Shown piece after piece: positions 1-11,865 of a stretch of DNA of 64,000 nucleotides. The notes below the pieces were generated by a model. It had not been told where the DNA came from and ran no database searches. It saw nothing but the letters and a program-made list of their open reading frames with translations. The stretch comes from Mariannaea sp. PMI_226 (lineage: Eukaryota; Ascomycota; Sordariomycetes; Hypocreales; Nectriaceae): NCBI GenBank assembly GCA_024336345.1, contig JANFOG010000003.1:1494501-1558500 (forward strand), in the 5' to 3' direction. The position numbers were made by a program, and so were the translations under genes. Each line of letters opens with the position of its first letter. The stretch's first letter is position 1.

Positions 1-1026
1 TCGAGCCTCTTGGTTTAGCGAATACAGTTGCAAAGGTACCTTCAAGCAAAGGATCGTGGGTAATTCCCAATGGAGATACTGGGTTTTTTCAGGATGTGGG
101 CGATGAAATGCCGTGAGCAACCTTAACTGCAATGTGTGCAAAAAGAAAAAATTGGCTAACACTCTTTTTCGAACCGCGATTAAAGCACGGCGGGCATGTA
201 CTCATCATCATACGACTTAGCGAAACTCGGTCGGAACATTTTGCTCAGCAAGCAGCTGTCGCCTCTCGATACTCGACGCTGGATGAAGCCCATGTCGCAC
301 ACAGCAAGCCTTTCCTTGTCGGTCGGAAGTCCCTGGGAGATTTGGAGGACGCGAAGCCAAGTAAGCCACGGCCGCACCATCGATCTGTATACCAAGTCTG
401 GTAGCCTTGGCCAGTACAATTCGCATTTGATCCTCGTACCCGACTATGGCATAACATTCTCCATTCTTACTGCAGGACCTAGTAGTAGTTCTGTCGTCAA
501 AATCGTGGCTGGGACTGTTCTCCGAGCTCTGCTCCCCATCTTGGAGAGTGTGAGTATCTCTGAGGCATGCAAAGCAATGTGCGGAACTTACGAGTCGCGT
601 GACTCTAGCCGAAATTCCAGCATCGAGATAGGTTCAGACGAAAGTGGTCTCCTGGTAACAAGATGGATCAATCGTGGCGTGGACGTCAAGAAGACCATAA
701 CTGACTACGCTATTGAGACTGGGAGCGCGCCGATCAAGTGGATTCGACTTCAAACAACAAACCTTGATTCAATCTCAAAACTTTCAAATGAGAAAGACGG
801 AACACGTCGCGTCGCATATCGGGCGCTGTTTGAGGCAGACAACAGCGATCTGACAAAGAGCCCACGCATCATGGATCCTGGAGACACTCACTGGAGTTCG
901 ATGGATTCGCCAACATACGGTGACATTGCTGCCGATGACTTTGTTATTGAACTGAACCAGAGTGGTGTTGCCATGAAAGTAGAGCCTCGCATTATTAGAG
1001 ACGAACTGCACAGAGTCACCAAGTGA
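1..1026 (+). CDS. Beta-lactamase-like serine hydrolase, 3' part
   Basis: The gene enters from the left edge; the coding frame starts at base 3. Two exons are visible, 3-112 and 186-1026. The 73-base intron runs from GTGAGC to AAAG and restores the frame (GDEMP to TAGMYSS). The 316 codons cover the C-terminal half of a fungal beta-lactamase/transpeptidase-like protein. Supporting motifs are MYSSSYDLAKLGR, GSPWEIWR and YTKSG..GQY; the last is the K[ST]G element of the active site. After it comes the roughly 150-residue C-terminal extension usual in these fungal proteins. The catalytic SxxK serine would lie upstream, outside the window, so activity cannot be judged. Such proteins are often found beside polyketide synthase genes, and the left flank would show whether that holds here. 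An alternative reading as a 276-residue protein starting at 196 would discard conserved sequence. Confidence 0.85.
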
Positions 1027-2243
1027 CAAGTTTGCTACCCACGCGAGTCTACGCTCTGCTCTGCGGCGGTGAGCACACAATCCGGCGATGGGCACACTCT
1101 GCAAAGCTGATAAATTACTTTCGATTTATATAAGGCACAGGTGGTGGGGTTTTAAGATTGCAATTATTGAATAGAAGATACTTATATTGATATACTCTTG
1201 TCAGTGTCGTTTCGTTCGGGTTAGAAGTCGGTTTCTGCAAGCCTCACGATTTTGCAGCTTCCATTACATTTTGCCTTCGAATTCAGAAATTGGAGCTCTT
1301 TGAAATAGTAGGGAGTGACCTATTTTTAACACAGATTATGAAAACAGGTCTTGTGGTGATTGATGTAATACCTGTACAAGATATGAGGCAGCTTGATCAA
1401 TCATTTCGACGATTGCAAGAATCCTTCCAGGTGTTAATAACATCTCCAAATGGCCATCGGTCGAGGTCGAGTAAGGAAGAAAGATACTGCGACTAGACTA
1501 CACCTCGTCTTTCCTGCTACTTGAAATGGACATATCTAGTTTGCATGTTAGCTTTGCGGAGCACCAACACCTTTGTTGTGTGGTCAAACTGCTGTCGGCG
1601 CGCAGTAGTTACAGTAGACGGTCTGTAATTCGCGGGGTGTTCTGAAGAGGGTTGGTAGGGAACAATAATAGCGGCCATTCCAGCATCCCTGGAAGATTAA
1701 ATGACCATCCAATAGGATGACTCAATGTGCGTCTGAAGGATAGCAAATGCCTTGTCATGTCTGCGCCTCTTTTCTAAGGAACATTACGTATTTCTTGCGT
1801 CAGAACGTTCGGGTTTCTGGGGTCCTGAACTATAGAACGAACATGATCCACGGTTGCATTCGACAATATTACTTCAGAGCCTCAAGGTGAAAGCGGAGTT
1901 CAACACTGACTTTATTCAACAACGTAACAAGCGCTGTCACAAGTAGCATAAATGCGCAACAATTGCGTAATGTTTACTCATTTGCGTATCTGTTCGCTAC
2001 CAAGGCCACTGTTTGCCAAGTCTCAAACCCCGTGGCTGACATAAATAAATAATAATAAAAAATCAAGACAACCGTCATAAAGCTTTTATACCCAAATTTC
2101 AGTCATAATCAGAAGGAGAGGCATCGCCCTCGAACTTCAGTCGCTGTTTCGAACGATATCATCAGCTCTCCAATACGCAGCTGGAGCATCACATTCTCAC
2201 ACCCTTCCACCCCCCTGCCATCTTCTACAGTATACAAGCGCCT
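1027..2243. other. Intergenic, no gene seen
   Basis: No frame here shows conserved residues or a plausible exon chain. A 68-codon frame at 1290-1496 has no family features. The stretch around 2041-2060 is AT-rich. It should hold the 3' ends of the two flanking, convergent genes. Confidence 0.6.
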
Positions 2244-2582
2244 TCATCTCTTCTCCCACCAAGACCTTGCTTTTGCGAGATTAAGTGTGCACTCAGCGCA
2301 AAACTCTGTCTTGTGATCGCATTTATTACATCGGCCGGACCGTGTAAAATTGGAGCGCGTCTCGCACGCGCAGCAGACAATTGGATACGGGTTCATGTAT
2401 TCCAACTTGACGCGCCTGCCCATAGCCCTCTGTTGCTCATTCTTATACTCTTGCCAATTTCGAAGTTCAATGCAAAGTAGCACCGACTCATCGGGCGCCG
2501 TTGTGCGATCGCTCTCGAGTGTGGTAGAGCGCCTCTTGCGCGTCGGAATATGTTGCGACGGGGCCATGAGTGTGTCGGTCAT
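2244..2582 (-). CDS. Small cysteine-rich putative zinc-binding protein
   Basis: A single-exon frame of 112 codons. The N-terminal 40 residues are basic and polar (TRKRRSTTLESDR). The C-terminal half has three paired-cysteine knuckles, CCAC, CNKC and CAEC, within about 30 residues, the arrangement of a small zinc ribbon or treble-clef domain. No catalytic motif is visible, so a binding role (nucleic acid or protein) is only an inference. There is no signal peptide, so it is probably nuclear or cytosolic. The ATG at 2582 is the first in the frame and precedes all the cysteines. The compact cysteine spacing argues that this is a real gene. I do not recognise the family. Confidence 0.65.
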   Translation of the reverse strand: MTDTLMAPSQHIPTRKRRSTTLESDRTTAPDESVLLCIELRNWQEYKNEQQRAMGRRVKLEYMNPYPIVCCACETRSNFTRSGRCNKCDHKTEFCAECTLNLAKARSWWEKR

Positions 2583-5500
2583 TTTCCGTACCGGGGTTCG
2601 GGAAGTTGGCGGGGAGTGGGAAGTATGAGCTCAAGATGGCGTGAGCGTGGTGGCTATCGTGGGTTTTTTTTCTTCTTCTATGTTTGCTGTTGTATTTCGC
2701 AGATTGCTGTAAGTTGGCTGACAAGCGCTTCTCTAGCGACGGGATGAAGAGGAAGATCAAGGATGAAGAAGAGATGGTTCGATGCGTCGATAGATGAATG
2801 ATGTGATAAGTAAGGAGACAGATGATGAGGGGAATAAAGAGGAGGGGATTTGAACAGCCAGAGAACCTGCGGACAGACATTCTCGTCGGTCTTGATAAAA
2901 AGAAAGCAAGTTTGTGGCGAGCTGGCTTACACATGCGAGTCCAGCCACGCCCCTCATCATGTCTCGGAGCAATACTGCCCGGGAGCATCATGGACCCTCC
3001 CGGATGGAGTCACAGTTGGCTCCAATCGATGGCGATTTTGTATCATATTTGTTGTTTTTATCGGCCTCTATACTAGTACTATCCTTACTGCGACGCACTA
3101 TCAAGCTACGTTGCTGTGACGTAAGGCCCAGACATCTCCTTCGCGGTGTTTTAGTCTTGCGCAATGGCTTGCTCTAATCAGGTTGTCATTACGCTTGTGC
3201 TACCACAGGGCTGGATCATGCTGCGCTGTTGAAGTTGCATGCGCCGACACCGTACAGAAAATCGCCCTTCTTTCTTTTTCTTCCAAGTCCGATTGCCTGT
3301 CAACAGTCGCAGCGATGATCTCCTCTCCACGCATGGATTCAATAAGCTAATCTCCACCAACATTCGAATACGAATTACGAACTTCCAGCATTGACGCCAT
3401 TATCTGCCGAGCTGCACCATTTGTTGGACGATGTCTCACTCAGTCCTCAACATGATGCTACCTGGACCTGCGAGGGTCGTCATGGTTCAGCCTGCAGGTG
3501 CAGACCGGAAATCAATACACCCCAACCGGCTGTAGGGAAGACGCAGACGACGTGAGGTTGAGCCAGTACTGTCCACGATCTATCGACCTTCTATTTCTCT
3601 TGTCAGTGCTCACAGGGGTGGGAACGGGTGTCTTGCGATGGGGGGTTGAGAAATCCGTCTGGACCATTGGAATGAGTTGGACCGAGACACTTTCGTCGGT
3701 TCGGAAGTGGAGATGCCTCGCTACGGGAATGAATACCTAGGTTCCGTCGAGAATCGTAGCGCAGCCAGCACTTCGGGCAAGACACCGATGACTCTGAGGC
3801 ACGTCTCGATTGCAACATTCGATCGGTCTAGTTTGTCTCTCCACAAAGACCCCGACAGACTGAGACGCCTTCTTGAGAATATGATTGGCCAGGATACGCG
3901 CGGGGAAGAAAGGATGAAGGAGACTGGACGGGGAGATTGATGTCTTGCATGGTGGCAACGACCACCCGGGGGATTTGCGAGCGTGTTTGAGCCTCCTGAG
4001 CCTCCTGAGGTTCCTCCTGCGCTGTTCGAACTTTTGATCAAGACAGATACTCTCACGTGATTGATGCGAGGTCTTGGTTTGTGTTCTAGATACAGATGCA
4101 CGCGACTCAGAGTTAGGAAGCCCTTGAAGTCATAGACTACCAGTTGCTCTCTTGTTTTATGCAATAAACAATGGCACCAGCGACACGCATAAGCGACGTA
4201 GTCAACCTCGAGAAATACGGTGGGAGAAGATCGGGCGCTGGGGCCCAGGCAGACAAATAATTCTATTTCCGTCGCTCCTGAAAGATCATCCTAGTTGATA
4301 TGTGGATTCAATCCCAGGAATCGGGGTTCCGGGGAAGATCCCCTGGGAGGGCATCTCGGTCTAGGACCTGGTAGATGAGTTAGGCCAAGCTAAAGCTCGA
4401 CACGCCAGGCACTCTTTTAAGTTGTCATGTTAAACCAGCCAGGGAAAGGCTCAAGGGGCCCGTCCCGCTGGCGTCATCACGCCAGTAAAGATTGTCCAGT
4501 CCACGTAGGATTCCCCCCTCCACTCCATCGCCAAAATTGTGACTGGTAGTCTAATTTTATTTCCTGAGATGGAAGAAACCAATCCAACCCACAAGACACA
4601 TTTGCAAACGATCAAGCTAGTCTCTTCAAGAACGCCCGCTCTTGGGTATCCTGGATCTCTCGCGATGTACTCCACTCAGCTCAGAAATAACCCGAGACGC
4701 TAACAGGCAGTGGACAAACGAAAGGTTCACGGGTCTTCGATGTCTGTGGAGCCTTACCAGATCAGTGCTTCCCGTTGTTCGCAAGCGCCGGCAGTTAATG
4801 CCGAACTGATCCCAATCTGACTGCTCACAAGGGGGCTTTCAGCAATGTCTCCTCAAATGAAATAGCTCGCCTCCAGTATTTTCTCTTCTGGTGCGGCACC
4901 TGTGCTTTGCCAGACATTGGGATCTCGCTGTTGGCCATCCGAACCCACTTGCAATTCCACTCTGAGGTCTGGAACTACGGGCACGGAGGACTTGCTCCAA
5001 TCAATACCCCGCGGCATATCGGACTGGACACGCGCCGTAAAAAGTACGAAGCGAAGCCGACTTCCAAGTCACATCTCCCGGACGTATTCGCACTCTAAAT
5101 TTCCCACCGCTTGTTCAAGGCCAAGTTCATTATTGCCAAGCTCGTTCGGGGTGGGGGCCGGCAAACTCGTCTCGGGACGAGTTGAGAGAGACTCGATGGA
5201 GGAAGAATTGGATGATTTGGGTAACAGAGAGGCAGGTTGAGACTTTTCGTATAGCTGCTCGTATCGATCGTATGCGTGGCGAATCGGTTTCTACATGACG
5301 GTAGTAGCAAATTAGCAGAGCGGAGCTTGAGTCGGACAAAAGGAAGAGAGAATATGCTAGGCTTCCTCCAGCATGACGTCCTGTTTTCTGCTATTGCCTC
5401 AAGCAAATTCTTCAAGGCACGTCCAGACGCACCCTGTCACGGCTCAGGAGGGAGTTATTGATCTCGGTCGATAACAGTTGGTAGGGGCGGGCAAGGGCTA

Positions 5501-7887
5501 AAATGGGACAGTTTTGGGGATACGGAAGAAGAGAAGATGCAGAGAAATTGATGCCAACCAGAGGGCTGAGGTTGGAATTAGAGAGGCTGAGGCCATACAA
5601 GGCAGCAGCTGAGGTAGTAGCACAGATGGTCATTGGTGGCGCGCCGCTTACGGAGCAGACAATTTTGGCTGTCCAACAATATAATATGCACCCATATAGG
5701 GTAATCATCTCTCATATTATGCTCATTGTCAACCAAACCCAGTTCATGGCGTAGATGTATAATTATTTTTGGTTTACGGTCAACTACAGGGTAAATTTAC
5801 CTCAGTAATCAGTGATCGCTTTCTGGCTGAAGGCGAGATGACAAATGTTATGGGTGAAGAGATCTCAATGAATGGATAGTCTGGAGAAAGACACCTGAGG
5901 GCTCGAGTAAAGGGAGATGGAATGAGGTGAACGTCTTGTGCGGCCATGGGACATGAGAGGCACTTATAAGTTGGTTTGCGAGACGTAAAAAGATAAATAA
6001 ATGAGAAGCTGTACCAACAACTACCTTTATTTACCTCAAAAGCCTTAGTTATTGAGTGACTCTATCGGTAGTTTAAAACGTGGGTCGTTTTTGTTCACAA
6101 GCTGTGTTCGGCCGTGGGAAACCTCCTTGAATGGGAATACTCAAACGATGGCGGACAAGTACATTGACGGCATACTTACCACCCTTTCGCCAGAGTTCGA
6201 TATACCTAATTTCACGGCGAGATAGAATTTCATTCGGTTGCCTGGCCTTCACCACATCGTTTCTAGCCGCTAGAAATTGGCTGTTTGTGGAGGTGTGTTG
6301 TCGAGACATCCGACAGCAAGGTGCGCGCCAGAAGCTTTACAGTGATGCCACTACAGGACATCCCAGATAAAGGCAGAACTTATTCTATTTCTTTGCTCTG
6401 TGTTTGGAAATTAACAATGGGTCAGCAACTTGTCGTCTGATCTTCAGTATAGCCGGCAACAAACCGTCATGTTCCCACCTCATATTCTTCTTCGTCCTCT
6501 CTCCGTCGCGTATCTGTTTTTGACATTATGCTACGGGTCGGAGCAGCAAGTCCAATCGAATACGCGTGGAGAGGGGATACGCGCCTGGTGTTGCAGAGAC
6601 TCCACGGTTGCGGCCTCGCTTCGCAGCTCATAGTTACAAACTTCTAACGGCAGCGACACGCGCTGGACAACCGAAACCGCGCGAGTCACATCACGCTGCC
6701 TCCGAATACAACCTCGATATGGTGTCTCTGCCCGCTCATTATGGCCGAAAGGTTGGTCGAGGACATGTAAATTGTGCATGGCACGTTGGTGTCACTACGA
6801 ACAGCGACGGACGCATGCTTAGCCTCCCAGCGTCGATCAGCCGACACAACTCCTCCAGCCGCCGGGACTCTGCTGACGCATACTGGGCGTTGTAGTCGTT
6901 CCAATTCGTCTGATTGTGAAGCTCCATAATAATTCGATGGAGAAGAGCAAGGACTTTCAAACCCCAGAAACAGTTACCTCTGTCTTCGGGCACGTGTGTC
7001 AATGATCCCCGCAATTGAGTCTGGCGAAGATGCCTGCAGCCACGTAAGATAGCTGTCGCCCGCGATATGTACTATATGTGCCACGCCAGGCTATGAAGAA
7101 TGACACGGCTGTGAAGCAACCAGGTGCGGACATGGTGAAGACCATTTTAGTACTGTCCGTATTCTGCTTGGCGACGAGCTTGAGCACCCCTCTGTCATGT
7201 TTTCAGAGCCCGAGAATATTCACACTACCTAGATAGGGTCAGCTAAATGATGGCAATGCGAATTGTTTTGGGCCGCTACGGAACCAATGTGCAATCCTTA
7301 CTAAATACAGAGTGGACAGTTCTGCACTGAGGCGACAGCATCCGTTTGTCAACAACATGGTTCCAGGGTTGTCATGCCAGCCATCAGCCCCCCCGCCTCA
7401 GCGGCGAACATTACATCGACTTCTATTTTAACAGTCACCAACTTGTACCTTCATGAACCACTCCAGCTTGCTAGGTGCAATGCAAATGAAGCCTAATCTA
7501 CAGAATGACACAGCTACACACTGTCACACAGTAGCTTGACGGCCTGCCCGACTTCAGTAACCCAAACTCGTCGCTTTCTTCCTCCCAAACGAAGACGCGC
7601 AAAGCTCGACCGCATGTCCATCCACATCAGTTCATGAGTCTTCCAAATTCTCAGCCCGACATTGCCATCAATATAATATCATAAATACGAAAGAGCTCGC
7701 GCATAACTGCTCAAGGCGTTGACAGCTCGCAAAGCCCCACCCATTTCCAATCTTCGCGTTCGACGCGATCCTTGCGATCGTTATCGCCAAAAGATATTTA
7801 ATGAGTCTTCGTCTTAGGCACCAAGGCCTGGAGATTCGACAATCGCGACGGGTATAGCACAAGAGCAAAGTCGAACTGCTTCACACA
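2583..7887. other. Long intergenic stretch, no supported gene
   Basis: In 5.3 kb of mixed composition I found no frame with recognisable motifs on either strand. The longest frames (3721-4164 minus, 4902-5240 plus, 6566-6895 plus) overlap other frames and look random. A short direct repeat of GAGCCTCCT lies at 3989-4006. The stretch may contain transposon remnants too decayed to name. Confidence 0.5.
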
Positions 7888-8264
7888 ATGCGCGAAGTGC
7901 CATATAGGCACGATATCCTTCTCTACGACCGACGTGATGAGATACTCGACGGTGCATATGGTATCCCTGGTGATGTGCGAGAATGGAGATCCTCATTTCG
8001 GCCGGAAGGGGGACAGGATATTCTGCCCGGTCGAATACCTACAATAGAAGAAACTAGCCTGATTATCCAGCTGGCTGAGGACTGTCACGACCTTAACCGC
8101 GATGAAGCTGATTGGAACGTCCAACCACATTACCGCATTCTCCAATCCCTCCTCTGAGAGCCAGGATCGCCAAAGAGAGAGACTTTCTGACTGCCACCAG
8201 TGCGCATCCAAGCCTGGATTACTGTGAACTCTTGCTCATTGACACTGCGTGACTGTCTGTTTCC
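7888..8264 (+). pseudogene. Relic of a fungal PD-(D/E)XK nuclease-like protein
   Basis: The frame from 7888 to the TGA at 8155 contains LPGRIPTIEE, then a helix-like LAEDCHDLNRDEADWN and an HYRILQSLL end. This resembles the conserved entry to the fungal PD-(D/E)XK nuclease-like domain, which has E..WN..VH.plL. After the stop, another frame (about 8160-8264) continues with FLTATSAHPSLDYCELL, resembling the next segment of the same family (tasI.p...K.vDY), and then stops again. The catalytic core is not recoverable. I read it as a frameshifted fragment; the family assignment is tentative. Confidence 0.35.
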
Positions 8265-8929
8265 CAGGGAACTTGCGCAGCTAAAACATCTGGGTCAACT
8301 ATTCAACATATATTGCACCAATGGCGAGATGGCAGCCTGCATAGGTGATATCAGAGCCCGCAGAAGCTTGCAGGCAACACACCCGAAGGCTAACCTACGA
8401 CTGCCCCAAGCGTGAATCATATTTTACACTTGAGGCAGTGCTACAGGTCTACCTTAAACAGCATGACAACTAAGAACGGGAAAATGTCCGTTGTATTGAA
8501 TGCTATTTGAAAATGGAGAACTCGGCCTCGATTGACCACTCATGGACTTTACCACCTAGAGAATGGAGATGTATGAACATGAACCCATCTAAATTAGCAG
8601 CATTGCACCAGTCGTAATCCCGAATTTTTGTCGGGAGACTTTTCGTCGAACTACCATCCACGGTCTGATCACCCAGGTCTTTCCTAACAGTAGCAAGACT
8701 CCTAAGCCCGAGGGACACAGTGTAAGCAAAAAGTCCAAGTTCAGATTGAGTCCTACATATTATAGAAATCCTCATGGTAACATTCCAGCTGAGAAAATCA
8801 GTACTAATACTAAAATGGCTCTGGTACCCTTCGCTCCGTCCATATAAACAGATCACAGCCCGATATGGCCCCGACACTTCACTAAGCAATTCAATAGATC
8901 ATTATAAGTACCATCCACGAGGTCGTCTG
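8265..8929. other. Intergenic, no gene seen
   Basis: No convincing frame. A 128-codon minus-strand frame (8503-8889) has no motif and runs through sequence of intergenic character. The region contains the 3' flank of the secreted-protein gene at 8930. Confidence 0.5.
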
Positions 8930-9400
8930 TTAATGGCAGTTGTCGGGTCGATCTGAGATACAAACGTTGGTTTGCTCATCACCAACCTGCCAATTCTCAT
9001 CAAGTCCAGAAATCCCAATTGTACCATCACTCCGAACATTATCAGTTGCGCAACCCGTAACAATATTCCAGCCTGCATTGGCGAGATCGTTCATGGTGCC
9101 GCTGTAGACTTCCTTTGACCAACTGATACAGCATTGGCCATAACCTATGGATTCTGGAGGGCTTAAGTCCAGACATAAGTTTCGAGGGCTGATGGGGATT
9201 GGCTGGTATGCCATGTTCTGAGATATGTATGAGAGCATCTGCTCGCATGTATCTTTCGGGGCTTGGTGGTTATTGTGTTTCGACACATCGCACCAGCCAT
9301 TTCGACGCGCAAGGAACTTAGGCCCACCTGTTGTTGGTCCTGCTGCGACAGACGTAATGTAGGCAATGCAAGCCAGGGCTGAGAAAGCAGGAAACAGCAT
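8930..9400 (-). CDS. Small secreted cysteine-rich protein
   Basis: I chose the ATG at 9400 because it starts a typical signal peptide (MLFPAFSALACIAYITSVAAG, cleavage probably after the AAG). The same frame is open 37 codons further upstream but gives no signal there. The product is 156 residues, about 135 when mature. The mature chain has eight cysteines, including a CC pair (GQCCISWSK) and a C-terminal C.SDRPDNC, an even number that suits four disulfides. This is the pattern of small secreted ascomycete proteins, including effector candidates, with a C..CC.SWS...C...C..RP..C layout. No enzyme motif is visible. It stands alone, with no neighbour on the same strand to suggest a pathway. Confidence 0.72.
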   Translation of the reverse strand: MLFPAFSALACIAYITSVAAGPTTGGPKFLARRNGWCDVSKHNNHQAPKDTCEQMLSYISQNMAYQPIPISPRNLCLDLSPPESIGYGQCCISWSKEVYSGTMNDLANAGWNIVTGCATDNVRSDGTIGISGLDENWQVGDEQTNVCISDRPDNCH

Positions 9401-11865
9401 CGTGTTGGTTGTCGAAGGTGAGGAGCCGAAGGAAGTGAATGGAGATGAAGACTTTCGGTATGTGTGATAAAATATACACGGTGGCCGAGATGAGAGAAGT
9501 GTATTGAGCAATAAGTTATGTGGGTGCTCGTTATATGTGAGGAGTCGAACAAGTTACGCCTAATTTAAGGGCGCATTCCCTAGTATCAAGAAGGCAAGTC
9601 AGAGGAACTAGTGGAGATGCAATAAAAGAAGCACATTGAAATCACATATAGTCGTCTATAGCTGTGAGAGCTGCCTAATGTCCTGACTGTTTTCCCGTGT
9701 TGTTGAACAGCCGTAGCTTCCAACCCCCCGTATAACAATATCATCGTCTGGTGGTGCGTGTGGATTAACAAATGATCAACAAATGATAATTTGTAAGACC
9801 AATAGCATCGCGTTCTGGAAGCATAGACTTCCTTATTCCGGCAAAGACTTCTCCGTCAAGAACATGGGTCTCTGCTTTAAATTCTGACTAAGAGCTTAAT
9901 CGTTTTTACTATAATTAGCATGGCAACAGGTTATTCAAAGGGGCAACACATTTATTTTCAGTTCTTTATCTCGCTTTGGTATTGGTATATCATTTTCGTT
10001 ACAGGGAATCAAATCCAAGAGCTGACTGTTGTCTTAGTAAGTCTCCAATTATTTTTTTTTCCCTGATACCATTTCCTTAGAGCTAAGCCTCCACCATGCA
10101 CACGACTAAATGCTGACAATTCAGTCGTGGGCAAGCTCTGTAAAGACCTCCATCAGAGTAGTCAGGCTGTGGACCAGTTCCGGTTTGGGGGATAGAGTGG
10201 TTCAATCCTTCGTTACTACTTTCAATCAGACACTCCAGGTCGGTGACATCGTATGTAGCGAAAGGAGTGGTATTCACAGCCTCCTTACTTGCATCTGGAA
10301 GACTCAGGTCAGACTTCCCATAAAACTACCATTCATCACAGGCAGGATCTCACAACGCTGCTACTAATAATGCGCACTCTTCTTCTTTCTGGGCTTCTCA
10401 TAGCTGGGCGTCGTAGACGTAGCAGTTTTCGCCTGCTTGTGTCCAAGAGGGATTAAGAGCGCCTTCCCTCGGAGCAAGAGCTCCATATAGTTAGTTCATC
10501 TTCGTCCGGCTGAACCCTTCCCTTGCCTAGAAACAGACAGGGTTGATCGGATTATTGAGGATACGGGATACAGTTATCTGCTAACGGCTCGTCAAGGTTA
10601 TTATCTGCGTAGTACTGCATAGGGGAAGAAGCCTGCAGCCGCTTCTGGATGCACTGTCTGGGCTGGGATCGGATGCGTCGTCAATGGATCGCATACGACG
10701 TCTACTCTAGGCGGGCGTGGGCAGATCCTACAATAGCTTAGCTTGGCACGCATAGTGCTGTGACGATGGAGTGTCATGCCTGTCTGGACCGCGCATACCT
10801 AAGAGCTAGATGTGTATGAGCGTCGTCTGCGGGTTTGAGAGCGGATCGGTTCCTGTCCATTGTCCGTAGTACTGTTGGGATCCTGCATGCAAGAGTACCT
10901 TGCCTTTGATCCTTGGCCGACAATCTCTAAAGCAAAATAAATACAGTTCCTTTTCCAATGGTACAATGACACTATTCCCTTTCCACTTTCTCCCAACCAT
11001 AGCTCTTTGTTCCATATTGTTATCACAAATTTTCCACACGGTACGCGCAAGGGCCTTGCAAATGAACAATAATTGCGACAACACCTTTCGCGGGGGTTAG
11101 TTATTACGGCCTCCAAGTACACGTTGAAAATCGGTTCGTGGCATTGTTTCCCAGTCTACGTCGGTCTCAGTATTGATTACGTCAATGGTTTATTCGACTC
11201 CAGTACGAACCCAAAGAAGACCAGATTTTTAATATAGATACATTTTTGGACTGGCGAATGAGGGCCTCAGTGGCACATACCATGCAAGCTCTTCCCAGGT
11301 AGGCAAGTAAGTGTAGTACAATATTAACCTTGGGAAAATCAGCATATTTCTTAGGATGCAACTAATGTCCAATTTTCTAATTGGTTTTTCACCTATAAAC
11401 TTATGCAAAAGCTTCCAAACTTATTACTATTTATAATTAAAAGTAAGCTTATTATTAATATATTTATTATTAATTTTTAAATATTAATTATTTTTCTTTT
11501 TATTTTATTTTAGTATTAAAATAAATATTATAATCTTAGCTTATAATTTTTATATTTTTATAAAATAAATACTATTTTATTACTTTAAAATATTCTAGTG
11601 TTTATTTGGAATGATTACTTATTGAATTAATGATTTAACGAACGTTAGGAGTACCCTTATTAACGTAAAGAAGTTTCAGTTACTATATTTAGAATCTCGG
11701 GTCAGGTTGACTTGAGATTCCGCGCTGCCTCGCGGTCAGAATGTATGTCCTTCCCCGCCCTTGATATTATTTCCCCAGTTTCTATACTTCTTTCGTTTAT
11801 AGCACTATTTCTATCTTTGCTACCAAGTACATTTAGTAAATCTCTACGCTTAACCCGCCGGGATC
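9401..11865. other. Intergenic, with an AT-rich island
   Basis: No gene is supported. A minus-strand frame of about 80 codons ending at 10083 has four cysteines but no start or partner exon. The right third is the AT-rich island described separately. It is followed by the presumed promoter of the membrane-protein gene at 11866. Confidence 0.5.
11385..11640. repeat. AT-rich island, possible RIP-mutated relic
   Basis: About 250 bases are almost entirely A and T, rich in TA steps (for example TTATTATTAATATATTTATTA). They sit abruptly between flanks of ordinary composition. In ascomycetes such islands usually mark old repeats that underwent repeat-induced point mutation. No terminal repeats or coding remnant are visible, so the ancestor is unknown. 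The edges are approximate. Confidence 0.5.

Noticed and set aside
10083..10320. Minus-strand frame with four cysteines (ending QHLVVCMVEA)
   Set aside because: No ATG or signal peptide belongs to it, the frame opens right after a stop and no partner exon was found.
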